From positions 1-13,847 of the forward strand of contig JAJRSN010000190.1 of assembly GCA_024278715.1 (NCBI GenBank): a DNA stretch of 13,847 nucleotides. The letters are read 5' to 3'. The stretch comes from Calditrichota bacterium (GTDB taxonomy: Bacteria > Calditrichota > Calditrichia > Calditrichales > Calditrichaceae). Below the pieces are notes generated by a model. It had not been told where the DNA came from. It saw nothing but the letters and a program-made list of their open reading frames with translations, and ran no database searches. Made by a program: the position numbers and the translations under genes. How positions within the stretch are numbered: the first letter of the stretch is position 1; each line of letters begins with the position of its first letter. Shown here piece by piece: positions 1-6,880 of the stretch.

Positions 1-660
1 AATCCCAAAAATCTTTCGAGGTACGGATTAAGCAATCCCGCCTTTCGGATCGAGCTTTTTTCCGGCGTGGAAAAGGCTAAGTTAGGCGTGTCGTTCTCGC
101 GATTAAGGGGCAACAAGGCATACGGCAAAGACGATTCCAGACCGCATATTTTTGAAGTGGATTCGTTTTTCGTTAAACCGTTTAAGAAAAAGCTGTTTGA
201 TTTCCGGGATAAAAAGATCGCCAAATTCGATCGCTCCAAAGCCGACCGGATTAATTTACTCTACAAAAGTAATCTGATGATTTTCGAAAAGGATAGTTCG
301 GGCAACTGGCGTCTTTCCACAGGCGAAAAGGCTAAAAGCTGGAAAATTACGAATATTATGTCTTCACTTAACAATTTAAAAGCGACCCGCTTTGTGGAAG
401 ATAACCCGAGATATTTGAATCCCTACGGACTTGTAAATCCGGAAGGACACATCGAAGTATTCGCCGGAGACGATAAGTTGATTGAGCTGCAGATCGGTAA
501 GGAAAAAGACGACAAGTTGGTTTACGCCCGTAATCCGTTGACAAAATCTGTGGTGACTATTAAAAAGAGTGAATTGGATAAACTTTTCCCCAAAAAAGAA
601 GACCTGATCGAAGAAAAGAAAGAAGAGAAAAAAGAAGAACCTAAAGCGGATAAGAGTTAA
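1..660 (+). CDS. DUF4340-like protein, 5' end cut by window
   Basis: The reading frame is open from base 1 with no start, so the gene begins to the left. The GTG at 67 is internal, because the codons before it (ending RYGLSNPAFRIELFSG) continue the same domain. The visible part has two similar units, each with a 'YGL.NP' motif (near bases 22-42 and 418-441) followed by beta strands and a stretch like 'YAR' or 'YGKDD'. This is the pattern of DUF4340 proteins, which often sit beside GldG/ABC-2 type transporter genes. The tail (about the last 25 residues) is Lys/Glu-rich and probably disordered. batA starts 8 bases after the stop, so this gene is likely co-transcribed with the bat genes. An ABC transporter or GldG gene upstream is expected but not visible. 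The family call rests on motif recall, not a profile search. Confidence 0.7.
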   Translation, partial: NPKNLSRYGLSNPAFRIELFSGVEKAKLGVSFSRLRGNKAYGKDDSRPHIFEVDSFFVKPFKKKLFDFRDKKIAKFDRSKADRINLLYKSNLMIFEKDSSGNWRLSTGEKAKSWKITNIMSSLNNLKATRFVEDNPRYLNPYGLVNPEGHIEVFAGDDKLIELQIGKEKDDKLVYARNPLTKSVVTIKKSELDKLFPKKEDLIEEKKEEKKEEPKADKS

Positions 661-668
661 GGTGGCTG

Positions 669-1664
669 ATGTTTCGATTTGCTGATCCCTATTATTTAAT
701 ACTTTTGTTGATTTTACCGGTAATGGTCTGGTGGTATTTTCGAGGTCGAGCCAGGGCTACGGGAAAGATCATCTATTCCGATGTGAATTTGGTAAAGAGT
801 ATCACGCCCAGTTTAAAGCAGCGGCTGCGTCCTTTTTTGTTCGCGCTTCGTTTGTTAGCCGTAACGGTTATTATTGTGGCTCTGGCGCGTCCTCAATCCG
901 GCAGCAAGGAAGAAGAGATTACCACTGAAGGCATTGATATTGTTTTAACTATGGATGTTTCCACCAGTATGTTAGCCGAAGATTTCCGTCCGAAAAACCG
1001 GATTGAAGCCGCAAAAATGGTTGCCACAGAATTCATTAAAGGGCGAAAAAACGACCGGATAGGGCTGGTGGTGTTTGCCGGAGAAAGTTTTACTCAGTGC
1101 CCGTTGACTTTGGACTACGGCGTTCTTTACCAGATTTTGGATAATATGAAAGTAGCGGATCAGGATTGGGACGGCACGGCTATAGGAATGGGTTTGGCGA
1201 CAGCCATCAACCGTTTGAAAGACAGCAAAGCAAAAAGCAAGGTGATCATTCTTTTAACAGACGGTCGCAATAACCGCGGGCAGGTTGACCCCATCACGGC
1301 GGCGCGGATGGCAAAGGCTTACAACATTCGGGTTTATACCATCGGAACCGGCACAAAAGGAACGGCAATGTACCCGATCGACGATCCGCTGTGGGGCAAA
1401 CGATACGTGCCCATGCGCGTGGATATTGACGAAGATTTGCTGAGACAGGTGGCTAAGATTACCGGCGGAAGGTATTTCCGCGCCACCAGCACCGAAAAAC
1501 TGCGCGAAATTTACGATGAAATCGGAAAAATGGAAAAGACAAAAATTGAAGTAAAAGAATACACCCGGTACGAAGAATATTTTATCTATTTTCTGACGCT
1601 GGGCTTGATTCTCTTGCTTACGGAGTTGGTTTTGAGTAACACTTATTTTAAAACAATACCCTGA
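669..1664 (+). CDS. batA: BatA, von Willebrand A membrane protein
   Basis: 331 residues, the normal size for BatA. An N-terminal aerotolerance-regulator region holds two membrane segments (about residues 8-25 and 57-73). A VWA domain runs from about 88 to 285, and a C-terminal membrane segment lies near 305-321. The MIDAS metal site is complete: D96-x-S98-x-S100 in DVSTS, T170 in DGTA, and D198 in LLTDG. The NNRG after it and the FAGES.TQCPLT stretch are BatA signatures. The VWA domain should face the periplasm and bind a partner through the metal ion; the exact role of Bat proteins (aerotolerance, envelope stress) is not settled. The start has an upstream AAGGTGG ribosome site. The stop overlaps the batB start by one base (TGATG), implying coupled translation. 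MoxR and DUF58 genes, usual Bat partners, are not in the window and may lie to the left. Confidence 0.93.
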   Translation: MFRFADPYYLILLLILPVMVWWYFRGRARATGKIIYSDVNLVKSITPSLKQRLRPFLFALRLLAVTVIIVALARPQSGSKEEEITTEGIDIVLTMDVSTSMLAEDFRPKNRIEAAKMVATEFIKGRKNDRIGLVVFAGESFTQCPLTLDYGVLYQILDNMKVADQDWDGTAIGMGLATAINRLKDSKAKSKVIILLTDGRNNRGQVDPITAARMAKAYNIRVYTIGTGTKGTAMYPIDDPLWGKRYVPMRVDIDEDLLRQVAKITGGRYFRATSTEKLREIYDEIGKMEKTKIEVKEYTRYEEYFIYFLTLGLILLLTELVLSNTYFKTIP

Positions 1665-2707
1665 TGGCTATGGACGTATTGAGATTCAGATATCCGATAT
1701 TTTTAAACGGATTATGGGGAATTATCCTTTTAATCGTTTTTTTTGTTTTGATTTACCGCCATAAGCAAATGCTGCTACAGCGGTTCGGGCATCTGGAAAT
1801 TATTAAGCGGATTATGCCCGGATTTAATCGTAAGCGGTTAATCTGGAAGAGCGTGTTCTTTATTTTGAGTTACGCTTTTTTTGTCATCGCCCTTGCCGAT
1901 CCGCAAATCGGCACCAAATTGGAAGAGGTTAAGCGGGAGGGCGTTGACATCATTATCGCTCTTGACGTTTCCAACAGCATGCTGGCGGAAGATATTAAAC
2001 CCAATCGTCTGGAAAAAGCCAAACACGAGATAGCCAATTTTATTAGTATTTTAAGGGGCGACCGCATCGGATTGGTCGCCTTTGCCGGAATGGCACACCT
2101 GGTTTGTCCCTTAACCCTGGATTACGGCGCCGCCAAACTTTTTCTGCAAATGATGGATACCGACCTGATTCCGGTTCAGGGCACGGCATTGTCGGATGCC
2201 ATTAAAACCGCGCTTAAAGCCTTTAATCAAAAAGAGCGCAAACACAAGGTGTTAATTTTGATTACCGACGGCGAAGATCATGAAGGCGATCCGGTTAAAG
2301 TCGCCGAAGAAGCGGCTAAAGAGGGAATTGTTATTTACACCATCGGAATCGGTTCGCCGCAGGGCGTGCCCATCCCGGTTTACGATCAGTTCGGAAATTC
2401 ACTGGGATTTAAAAAAGATCGCAACGGAAATGTAGTGACCACCAAACTGGATATTAAAACCCTGCAAAAAGTGGCTTTTATTACAAACGGAAAATACTAT
2501 ATCGCCACAAGCGGGCAGTCGGAATTAAAAAAGATTTACGAAGAAATCAATAAAATGGAGAAAAAAGAACTTAGTGCGCGTAAATTCTCTCAGTATGAAG
2601 ATCGATTTCAAATTTTTGTGGCTTTGGGATTATTTTTCCTGCTGCTGGAATTCTTTTTACCGGTCAGAGATAAAAAAGGGTATCGGCATGCGCTGGATCG
2701 TTATTAA
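1664..2707 (+). CDS. batB: BatB, von Willebrand A membrane protein
   Basis: 347 residues. It shares the BatA architecture: hydrophobic segments near residues 15-31 and 62-77, a VWA domain from about 93 to 300, and a C-terminal membrane helix near 315-332. The MIDAS residues are present: D101-x-S103-x-S105 in DVSNS, T174 in QGTALSD, and D202 in LITDGEDHEG. TDGEDHEG and the longer loop GVPIPVYDQFGN distinguish BatB from BatA. ATG codons occur at 1664 and 1670; the first is taken because it overlaps the batA stop by one base. The 3' end overlaps the start of batC by 20 bases. BatA and BatB are expected to work together in one inner-membrane complex with TPR partners. This is family knowledge; here it is supported only by the gene order. 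Confidence 0.93.
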   Translation: MAMDVLRFRYPIFLNGLWGIILLIVFFVLIYRHKQMLLQRFGHLEIIKRIMPGFNRKRLIWKSVFFILSYAFFVIALADPQIGTKLEEVKREGVDIIIALDVSNSMLAEDIKPNRLEKAKHEIANFISILRGDRIGLVAFAGMAHLVCPLTLDYGAAKLFLQMMDTDLIPVQGTALSDAIKTALKAFNQKERKHKVLILITDGEDHEGDPVKVAEEAAKEGIVIYTIGIGSPQGVPIPVYDQFGNSLGFKKDRNGNVVTTKLDIKTLQKVAFITNGKYYIATSGQSELKKIYEEINKMEKKELSARKFSQYEDRFQIFVALGLFFLLLEFFLPVRDKKGYRHALDRY

Positions 2708-3350
2708 CCTGATAGCGCTGATGTTGTTTGGTTCGGTATTTGCCGACAGCATCCGCGGCAAAGTGAAAAAGGGAAACGAGCTGTATCAGGAGGGTAAATA
2801 CGAACAGGCTCTGGCGGCTTATCAGGATGCTCTGTTGGATGATCCTTTAAATGAAATTGCGCTGTTTAATCAGGGCAACGCTTATTACAAATTAAAGAAG
2901 TACAAAGAAGCGATTGAAACCTATCAAAAAGTAGTAGGCAGCGAAAATTTGCAATTGAGCGCAAAGGCGTTTTATAATATCGGGAACGCCCGGTTTCAAC
3001 AGAACAAATTAAAAGAGAGCATTGAGGCGTACAAAAAATCCCTGGAACTCAATCCCGATGATATTGATGCCAAATACAATCTGGAATTGGCGCGGGCAAA
3101 ATTGAAGGAATTAGCAGATAAAAAGCAGATGCCAAATCAGCAACAACAACAGCAGCAGAATAAAAAAATTGAACCTTCTGAGTTCGCTAAGCAGTTAAAA
3201 AAACAGGCGGAAAAATTAGTGGATCAGCGGCGTTACAAAGATGCTTACCGTTTGATGACGGACGGACTGAAAAAAGACAAAACGGTCGCGGCGTTCAATG
3301 ATTTTATTCAACGCATTAAAGATGTCGTAGATATTGTGAGCGCGAAATGA
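2688..3350 (+). CDS. batC: BatC, exported TPR protein
   Basis: The start is set at the ATG at 2688, giving 220 residues. Extending upstream to 2574 would add a non-signal-like stretch that lies inside batB. From 2688 the protein begins with a clear signal peptide (hydrophobic to about residue 15, then SVFA before DSIRG), and a GGG ribosome site precedes it at 2678-2680. Three TPR units follow at about 23-56, 57-90 and 93-126, each with the typical pattern (GNAYYKLKKYKEAIETY, GNARFQQNKLKESIEAY). A run of seven glutamines is at 151-157, and the tail from 163 has TPR-like helices. The protein should be periplasmic and contact the VWA domains of BatA and BatB. The acidic/Glu 'AERIL' helix normally expected at the end of long BatC proteins is not here but in the next gene. 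Its stop overlaps that gene as ATGA. Confidence 0.85.
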   Translation: MRWIVINLIALMLFGSVFADSIRGKVKKGNELYQEGKYEQALAAYQDALLDDPLNEIALFNQGNAYYKLKKYKEAIETYQKVVGSENLQLSAKAFYNIGNARFQQNKLKESIEAYKKSLELNPDDIDAKYNLELARAKLKELADKKQMPNQQQQQQQNKKIEPSEFAKQLKKQAEKLVDQRRYKDAYRLMTDGLKKDKTVAAFNDFIQRIKDVVDIVSAK

Positions 3351-3829
3351 GTAAAAAAAGAATTTTGTACATCGTTCTTTTCTTGACTATTTTTACGATT
3401 TTGGCGCAGGCGCAAACAGCGAAGGGTTTTTTTCATTTAGGCGCTAATCTTTACATCCGCGGACAATTGGAACAGGCGATACAAACAGTGCAAGAGGGCT
3501 TGCAGCTTTTTCCGAATGATCCTTATTTAAATGCGCTGTCGGAAAAATTAAAAAAGAAAAAACAACAGCAGCAACAGCAACAACAAAATCAGCAGCAGCA
3601 ACAGAAACAGCAGGAGCAAAAAAAGCAGACCGCCAACGAGGGCAAAAAAAATAAAAAAGAAGAACAGCAAAAACAGCAAAAGGCTCAAAAAAAAGGCGAA
3701 AAGAAAAAAGAGATGACCAAAAAAGAGGCGGAGCGCATTTTACGGGCTTTAAAGGAAGAAAACAAAAAGTTTAAAAAAGAGCATTTGCGTATTCCCGCAG
3801 GCAGAAGACAATTGGAAAAAGACTGGTAG
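3347..3829 (+). CDS. Second BatC-like small TPR/Gln-Lys-rich protein
   Basis: 160 residues, starting at an ATGA overlap with batC. There is a signal peptide (about residues 1-22, ending LAQAQ), one TPR-like pair of helices (about 24-60), then a long low-complexity region (about 68-122) of Gln and Lys. It ends with a charged helix (KKEAERILRALKEENKK, about 125-141) and the tail RRQLEKDW. The AERIL helix after a Q/K-rich linker and the C-terminal basic-plus-EKDW ending are what I recall from the C-termini of single-gene BatC proteins. So this gene and the one before it look like BatC divided in two, or a duplicate that split the roles. It is probably periplasmic. The CAA/CAG codons in the Gln run are mixed. 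No function can be stated beyond a likely part in the Bat complex. Confidence 0.75.
   Translation: MSKKRILYIVLFLTIFTILAQAQTAKGFFHLGANLYIRGQLEQAIQTVQEGLQLFPNDPYLNALSEKLKKKKQQQQQQQQNQQQQQKQQEQKKQTANEGKKNKKEEQQKQQKAQKKGEKKKEMTKKEAERILRALKEENKKFKKEHLRIPAGRRQLEKDW
3563..3613 (+). repeat. Polyglutamine-coding CAA/CAG tract
   Basis: This run inside the second batC-like gene encodes residues 73-89, of which 15 are Gln, interrupted by one Asn and one Lys. Codons alternate irregularly between CAA and CAG. That points to selection for the glutamines as a flexible linker more than to a slippage-prone perfect triplet repeat. A shorter run of seven Gln codons occurs in batC at 3138-3158. Confidence 0.8.
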
Positions 3830-3833
3830 TGCC

Positions 3834-3889
3834 GTGACGCGTGATGCGTAATGAGTAACGAGTAACGAGTAACGAGTGACAAGTGACAG
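3834..3889 (+). repeat. Degenerate heptamer repeat, block 1
   Basis: Eight back-to-back heptamers begin five bases after the stop codon of the preceding gene: GTGACGC, GTGATGC, GTAATGA, three GTAACGA, GTGACAA, GTGACAG. Read in the phase starting at 3838, seven of them fit YVMKTRA exactly. A further GTGACTC follows at 3894 after four bases. Period seven is not a multiple of three, so this is not a coding repeat. On the minus strand it gives a spurious peptide of the type SLLVTRYSLLITHHASR. Confidence 0.9.
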
Positions 3890-3927
3890 GTACGTGACTC
3901 GTAGTTTGGAGGAGAAGCACGCTTACA

Positions 3928-3976
3928 CGCTTAACGATTAACGAGGTCGTGATGCGTAATGAGTAATGCGTAATAA
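3928..3976 (+). repeat. Degenerate heptamer repeat, block 2
   Basis: CGCTTAA and CGATTAA (3928-3941) are followed by 11 intervening bases, then TGCGTAA, TGAGTAA, TGCGTAA (3953-3973). All five fit the same YVMKTRA consensus in the same orientation as block 1. The block runs directly into the A/G-rich tract. Confidence 0.85.
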
Positions 3977-4013
3977 AAAAGACAAAAGACAAAAGAAAAA
4001 AGAAAAAGAAGAA
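3974..4013 (+). repeat. A/G-rich tract with GACAAAA heptamers
   Basis: A nearly pure purine stretch with two GACAAAA units (3981-3994), then GAAAAAA and GAAAAAG. It is also seven bases in period and directly continues block 2, so it may be a strongly degraded or separate heptamer family. No promoter or ribosome site was recognised in it. Confidence 0.6.
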
Positions 4014-4061
4014 TGCGGAAAGCAGCGAAGACGGTTTGACGTGGCAAGACGCTAAAGAAGC

Positions 4062-4151
4062 CGCTTAACCCTTATACGATTAACGATTAACGAATTATCG
4101 ACAAGCGACGAGTAACCAGAAGCCATTAACCAGTAACCCTTAACCATTAAC
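4062..4151 (+). repeat. Degenerate heptamer repeat, block 3
   Basis: CGCTTAA (4062), CCCTTAT, then CGATTAA twice (4077-4090) are followed by an 11-base break. A run of seven heptamers comes next at 4102-4150: CAAGCGA, CGAGTAA, CCAGAAG, CCATTAA, CCAGTAA, CCCTTAA, CCATTAA. Most fit YVMKTRA, in the same orientation as blocks 1 and 2, with the second base drifting from G to C. The break, 4091-4101, has the same length as the one in block 2. Confidence 0.85.
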
Positions 4152-4256
4152 AAATTCTGACAGAAAAACAAAAATTTAGGCGTTAATTTAATAATGCTTA
4201 CTGATATTTGAATTAAACGTAAAGCCGAAAATCATTGGTAACGGGCAAGTGAAAAA

Positions 4257-6116
4257 ATGTTGAGCGGAAAACTAAATAGATTTTTCAAAAACAGCAAAGC
4301 GAATGTTTTTATAGGTTCAATTCTGTTTTCTGTTTTAATAACGGGATTTTTGCAGGCTCAGAATTTTCAGATTAAAGCTTATGTTTCCAAAAACAAAGTA
4401 TCGATCAACGAAAACTTTACCTATTCCATAGAAGTTTCCGGAAGGTCAACGTCGTTGCCGGATCCCAAACATCCTAATTTCAAGGATTTTTATGTGCTTT
4501 CCGGACCGAACACCTCTACCAGCATTCAATTTATCAACGGGCGGATGAACTCTTCAAAAGTATTCAGCTATTATTTGCAGCCGCGGAAAAAAGGCAGACT
4601 GGTTATTGGACCGGCAACGGTTCAATACAAAGGAAAAACCTATTCCAGCAATTCAATCACCGTCACAGTCACTCAGGGTTCTCAACAGGCAACCGAACCA
4701 AAGCAGACCAAACCTCCCAAAAGGCGCACTGACAAAGATTTAATCGGGCAGAGCATTTATTTAAAGACAAATGTTTCCAAAAGAAAAGCCTATGTCGGCG
4801 AACAGATTATAGTTGAATACAAGCTCTATTTTCGGGTAAATGTCCGCGGTTACAATTTTCAAAAGCTGCCTTCGAATCCCGGATTCTGGACTGAAGAATT
4901 TGAGATTCCTTCGCAGCCGACTATTAAGAATGAAATTGTAAACGGCTTGAATTACAATGTGGCGACTATCCGTAAAATTGCCGTTTTTCCCACTCAGAGC
5001 GGAGAGCTGACATTGGAGCCAATCTCTGTTTTGGTGGAAGCTCAGGTGCGTCGGCGTTCGAGAAGTATTTTTGACAGTTTTTTCGACGACCCCTTCGGGA
5101 ACGTTGTGCAAAAGACAATTAGCAGCCGTCCCATAAAAATTGAAGCCATGGATTTACCGGAAGAAGGTAAACCCGCCGACTTTTCCGGAGCCATCGGCGA
5201 TTTTTCGTTAAAAGTTTCCGTGGATAAGAAAGAGGCGAAAACCAACGAAGCCGTCGCTTTAAAAGTGGTGATTTCGGGTCGCGGAAATATAAAGATGGTA
5301 AATCTGCCGGAGGTTACGGTTCCGCCCGATATTGAGAAATACGATCCAAAAGTTATGACCAATATCAATAATTTAAGATCAGAAATCAGCGGCACCAAAA
5401 AGGCGGAGTACATTTTAATCCCCAGAATACCAGGCGATTACCGGATTAAACCTTTAAGATTCAGTTTTTTTAATCCCAGAACCCGAAGATATGTAACGCT
5501 TGTCAGCAAACCCATTAATTTGCATGTGACCGGCGAACAGTCCGTTGTCCTCGGAGTACCCGGCGGCGGGGGAGCGGTCGATCAACGCTATATCGAAATG
5601 ATCGGACAGGATATTCGCTTTATCAAAGAGTTCGCCCGTTTCCAACCCATCGGATACAGACCTTACCTGTCTTTCAAATTTTGGGGATTGATAGGTATGG
5701 GACTTGTGTTTTTTGTTTTATTTGTTTTGGTGAACGATTATCAATCGAAACTGGCAAGCGATGAACGATTAATCCGCAGCCGCAAAGCCGGACGCATTGC
5801 CGCAAAGCAGTTATCCAGAGCTCGCGAGGCTTTAAAAACCGAGGATTCTTCGCAGTTTTACAAAGCCGTAAGTTTAGCCCTTCAGGGATTTGTGCGGGAT
5901 AAACTCAACCTGGAATTAAGCGATTTCAGCACGCCCAATGTGCGCAAACATTTGAGCGAACGCCAAATTGATCCTCAGGTTATCGAAGAATACGTCTCGG
6001 TTTTAGAAGAAGCGGATTTCAGGCAGTTCGCCAATATTCCGGCTACGCAGGAAGAGCGCAGGGCGTTTTACGATCGGGCAAAAGAGGTGTTAACCATCTT
6101 AGAGAAGTGGATATGA
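4257..6116 (+). CDS. batD: BatD, periplasmic aerotolerance-type protein
   Basis: 619 residues, in the normal range for BatD. There is an N-terminal signal peptide (hydrophobic core about 18-32, ending LQAQ). A long beta-rich periplasmic region follows (about 36-470), opening with the typical BatD start (YVSKNKVSINENFTYSIEVSG) and repeating Ig-like units, such as the one with VSVDKKEAKTNEAVALKVVISG.GN. A single membrane helix lies at about 476-492. The cytoplasmic tail of about 125 residues is helical and charged, with the stretch DSSQFYKAVSLALQGF typical of BatD C-termini. The start at 4257 has only a weak ribosome site (AAGTGA) and follows the repeat-rich gap, so expression may be separate from batABC. 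The stop overlaps the batE start as ATGA. Family knowledge places BatD in a complex with BatA, BatB, BatC and BatE; its biochemical role is unknown. Confidence 0.9.
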   Translation: MLSGKLNRFFKNSKANVFIGSILFSVLITGFLQAQNFQIKAYVSKNKVSINENFTYSIEVSGRSTSLPDPKHPNFKDFYVLSGPNTSTSIQFINGRMNSSKVFSYYLQPRKKGRLVIGPATVQYKGKTYSSNSITVTVTQGSQQATEPKQTKPPKRRTDKDLIGQSIYLKTNVSKRKAYVGEQIIVEYKLYFRVNVRGYNFQKLPSNPGFWTEEFEIPSQPTIKNEIVNGLNYNVATIRKIAVFPTQSGELTLEPISVLVEAQVRRRSRSIFDSFFDDPFGNVVQKTISSRPIKIEAMDLPEEGKPADFSGAIGDFSLKVSVDKKEAKTNEAVALKVVISGRGNIKMVNLPEVTVPPDIEKYDPKVMTNINNLRSEISGTKKAEYILIPRIPGDYRIKPLRFSFFNPRTRRYVTLVSKPINLHVTGEQSVVLGVPGGGGAVDQRYIEMIGQDIRFIKEFARFQPIGYRPYLSFKFWGLIGMGLVFFVLFVLVNDYQSKLASDERLIRSRKAGRIAAKQLSRAREALKTEDSSQFYKAVSLALQGFVRDKLNLELSDFSTPNVRKHLSERQIDPQVIEEYVSVLEEADFRQFANIPATQEERRAFYDRAKEVLTILEKWI

Positions 6117-6880
6117 GAAAGATCGGTTTCGGTATCGGACTATTTTTGTTGTTAATGATTTTGCCGTTAACGGCGCAGGATCAAAATGTTCAGCAGCTTT
6201 TCAGGCAGGGAAACCTTTTTTTTCAGCAGGGCAAATATCAGCAAGCCGTTGAGGCTTATCAGAAAATTCTTGAGCAGGGTTACGAAAGCGGCGAGCTTTA
6301 TTACAACCTGGGGAACGCTTATTTTAAAATTAATCAGTTTGGCAAAGCGAGGCTTTTTTATGAACGCGCGCTGCGCTTTATGCCCGACGACGAGGCTTTG
6401 AAAGAAAATTTAATTCTGCTTAAACGTCGTCTGGTCGATAGAATCGAAGTTCCGCCCAAATTTTTCCTGACCGTCTGGTGGGAAGACCTCTTGCAGGCTT
6501 TTTCTTTGACCACTCTCACCTACCTTGTGATCATTGCTTTTTGGATGCTCATTTTGAGCTGGGCGTTTTATCTGTTTATGAAAAAGCAAAGGCATCGGGA
6601 ACGCGGTAAGGGATTGGTCGTTTTAACATTGATTTTACTGATCTTGCTGAGCGTGATCTTAACCGATAAAATTTATCGCTTTGAAAAAGAAAAATATGGC
6701 GTTATATTAAAGCCGTCGGTCACAGTATTTTCGGAACCACGGAAGGAAGCGACCGAAATTTTTGTTGTTCACGAAGGGACAAAGGTAAAAATTTTACGCA
6801 AAAATCAAAACTGGCTTGAAATAAAATTAGGGGACGGGAAAACAGGATGGCTTCGGCAAGATACTTTGGAAACCATTTAA
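6113..6880 (+). CDS. batE: BatE, TPR and SH3 membrane protein
   Basis: The ATG at 6113 is preferred because it overlaps the batD stop as ATGA and follows GAAGTGG; an in-frame GTG six bases earlier would add only two residues. The 255-residue protein has a signal peptide (about 1-21, ending LTAQ) and two TPR units (about 26-58 and 60-93; GNLFFQQGKYQQAVEAY and GNAYFKINQFGKARLFY). Two membrane helices follow (about 135-156 and 168-184), then a bacterial SH3 domain at about 195-252 (TVFSEPRKEATEIFVVHEG, KNQNWLEIKLGDGKTGWL). This TPR, two-helix, SH3 order is the BatE arrangement. With the signal peptide cleaved and two membrane helices, the TPR and SH3 parts would lie on the same, periplasmic side, where the SH3 could touch peptidoglycan (inference). 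The 3' end overlaps the next gene by 34 bases. Confidence 0.88.
   Translation: MRKIGFGIGLFLLLMILPLTAQDQNVQQLFRQGNLFFQQGKYQQAVEAYQKILEQGYESGELYYNLGNAYFKINQFGKARLFYERALRFMPDDEALKENLILLKRRLVDRIEVPPKFFLTVWWEDLLQAFSLTTLTYLVIIAFWMLILSWAFYLFMKKQRHRERGKGLVVLTLILLILLSVILTDKIYRFEKEKYGVILKPSVTVFSEPRKEATEIFVVHEGTKVKILRKNQNWLEIKLGDGKTGWLRQDTLETI

Larger units (their letters stand above)
3830..4256. other. 427-base non-coding gap inside the bat cluster
   Basis: The stretch between the second batC-like gene and batD is the only large gap in an otherwise overlapping operon. It holds three blocks of a degenerate heptamer (listed separately) and an A/G-rich tract near 3974-4013. A short frame at about 3997-4065 reads like protein (ESSEDGLTWQDAKEAA then stop) but has no start. 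From 4152 to 4256 is an AT-rich leader. I see no clear sigma-70 or Bacteroidetes-type promoter in it: CTGACA at 4157 and TTGAAT at 4208 are weak -35 candidates without a good -10. No strong hairpin terminator was found either. Whether batD has its own promoter cannot be decided from sequence alone. Confidence 0.7.

Noticed and set aside
67..69. GTG at 67 as the start of the first gene
   Set aside because: The frame is open to the left edge and the preceding residues continue the DUF4340 motif.
2574..2687. Longer N-terminus for BatC
   Set aside because: It lies wholly in batB, lacks a ribosome site and would bury the signal peptide.
3685..3992. Two minus-strand open frames with SLLVTRYSLLITHHASR-type peptides
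   Set aside because: They are translations of the heptamer repeat and of the antisense of the batC-like gene; no ribosome site and a seven-residue period caused by the seven-base repeat.
3834..4151. CRISPR-like array
   Set aside because: Unit is seven bases, degenerate, with no unique spacers and no cas genes.
4157..4236. Sigma-70 promoter for batD (CTGACA or TTGAAT as -35)
   Set aside because: No acceptable -10 at 16-18 bases; kept only as a possibility in the gap entry.
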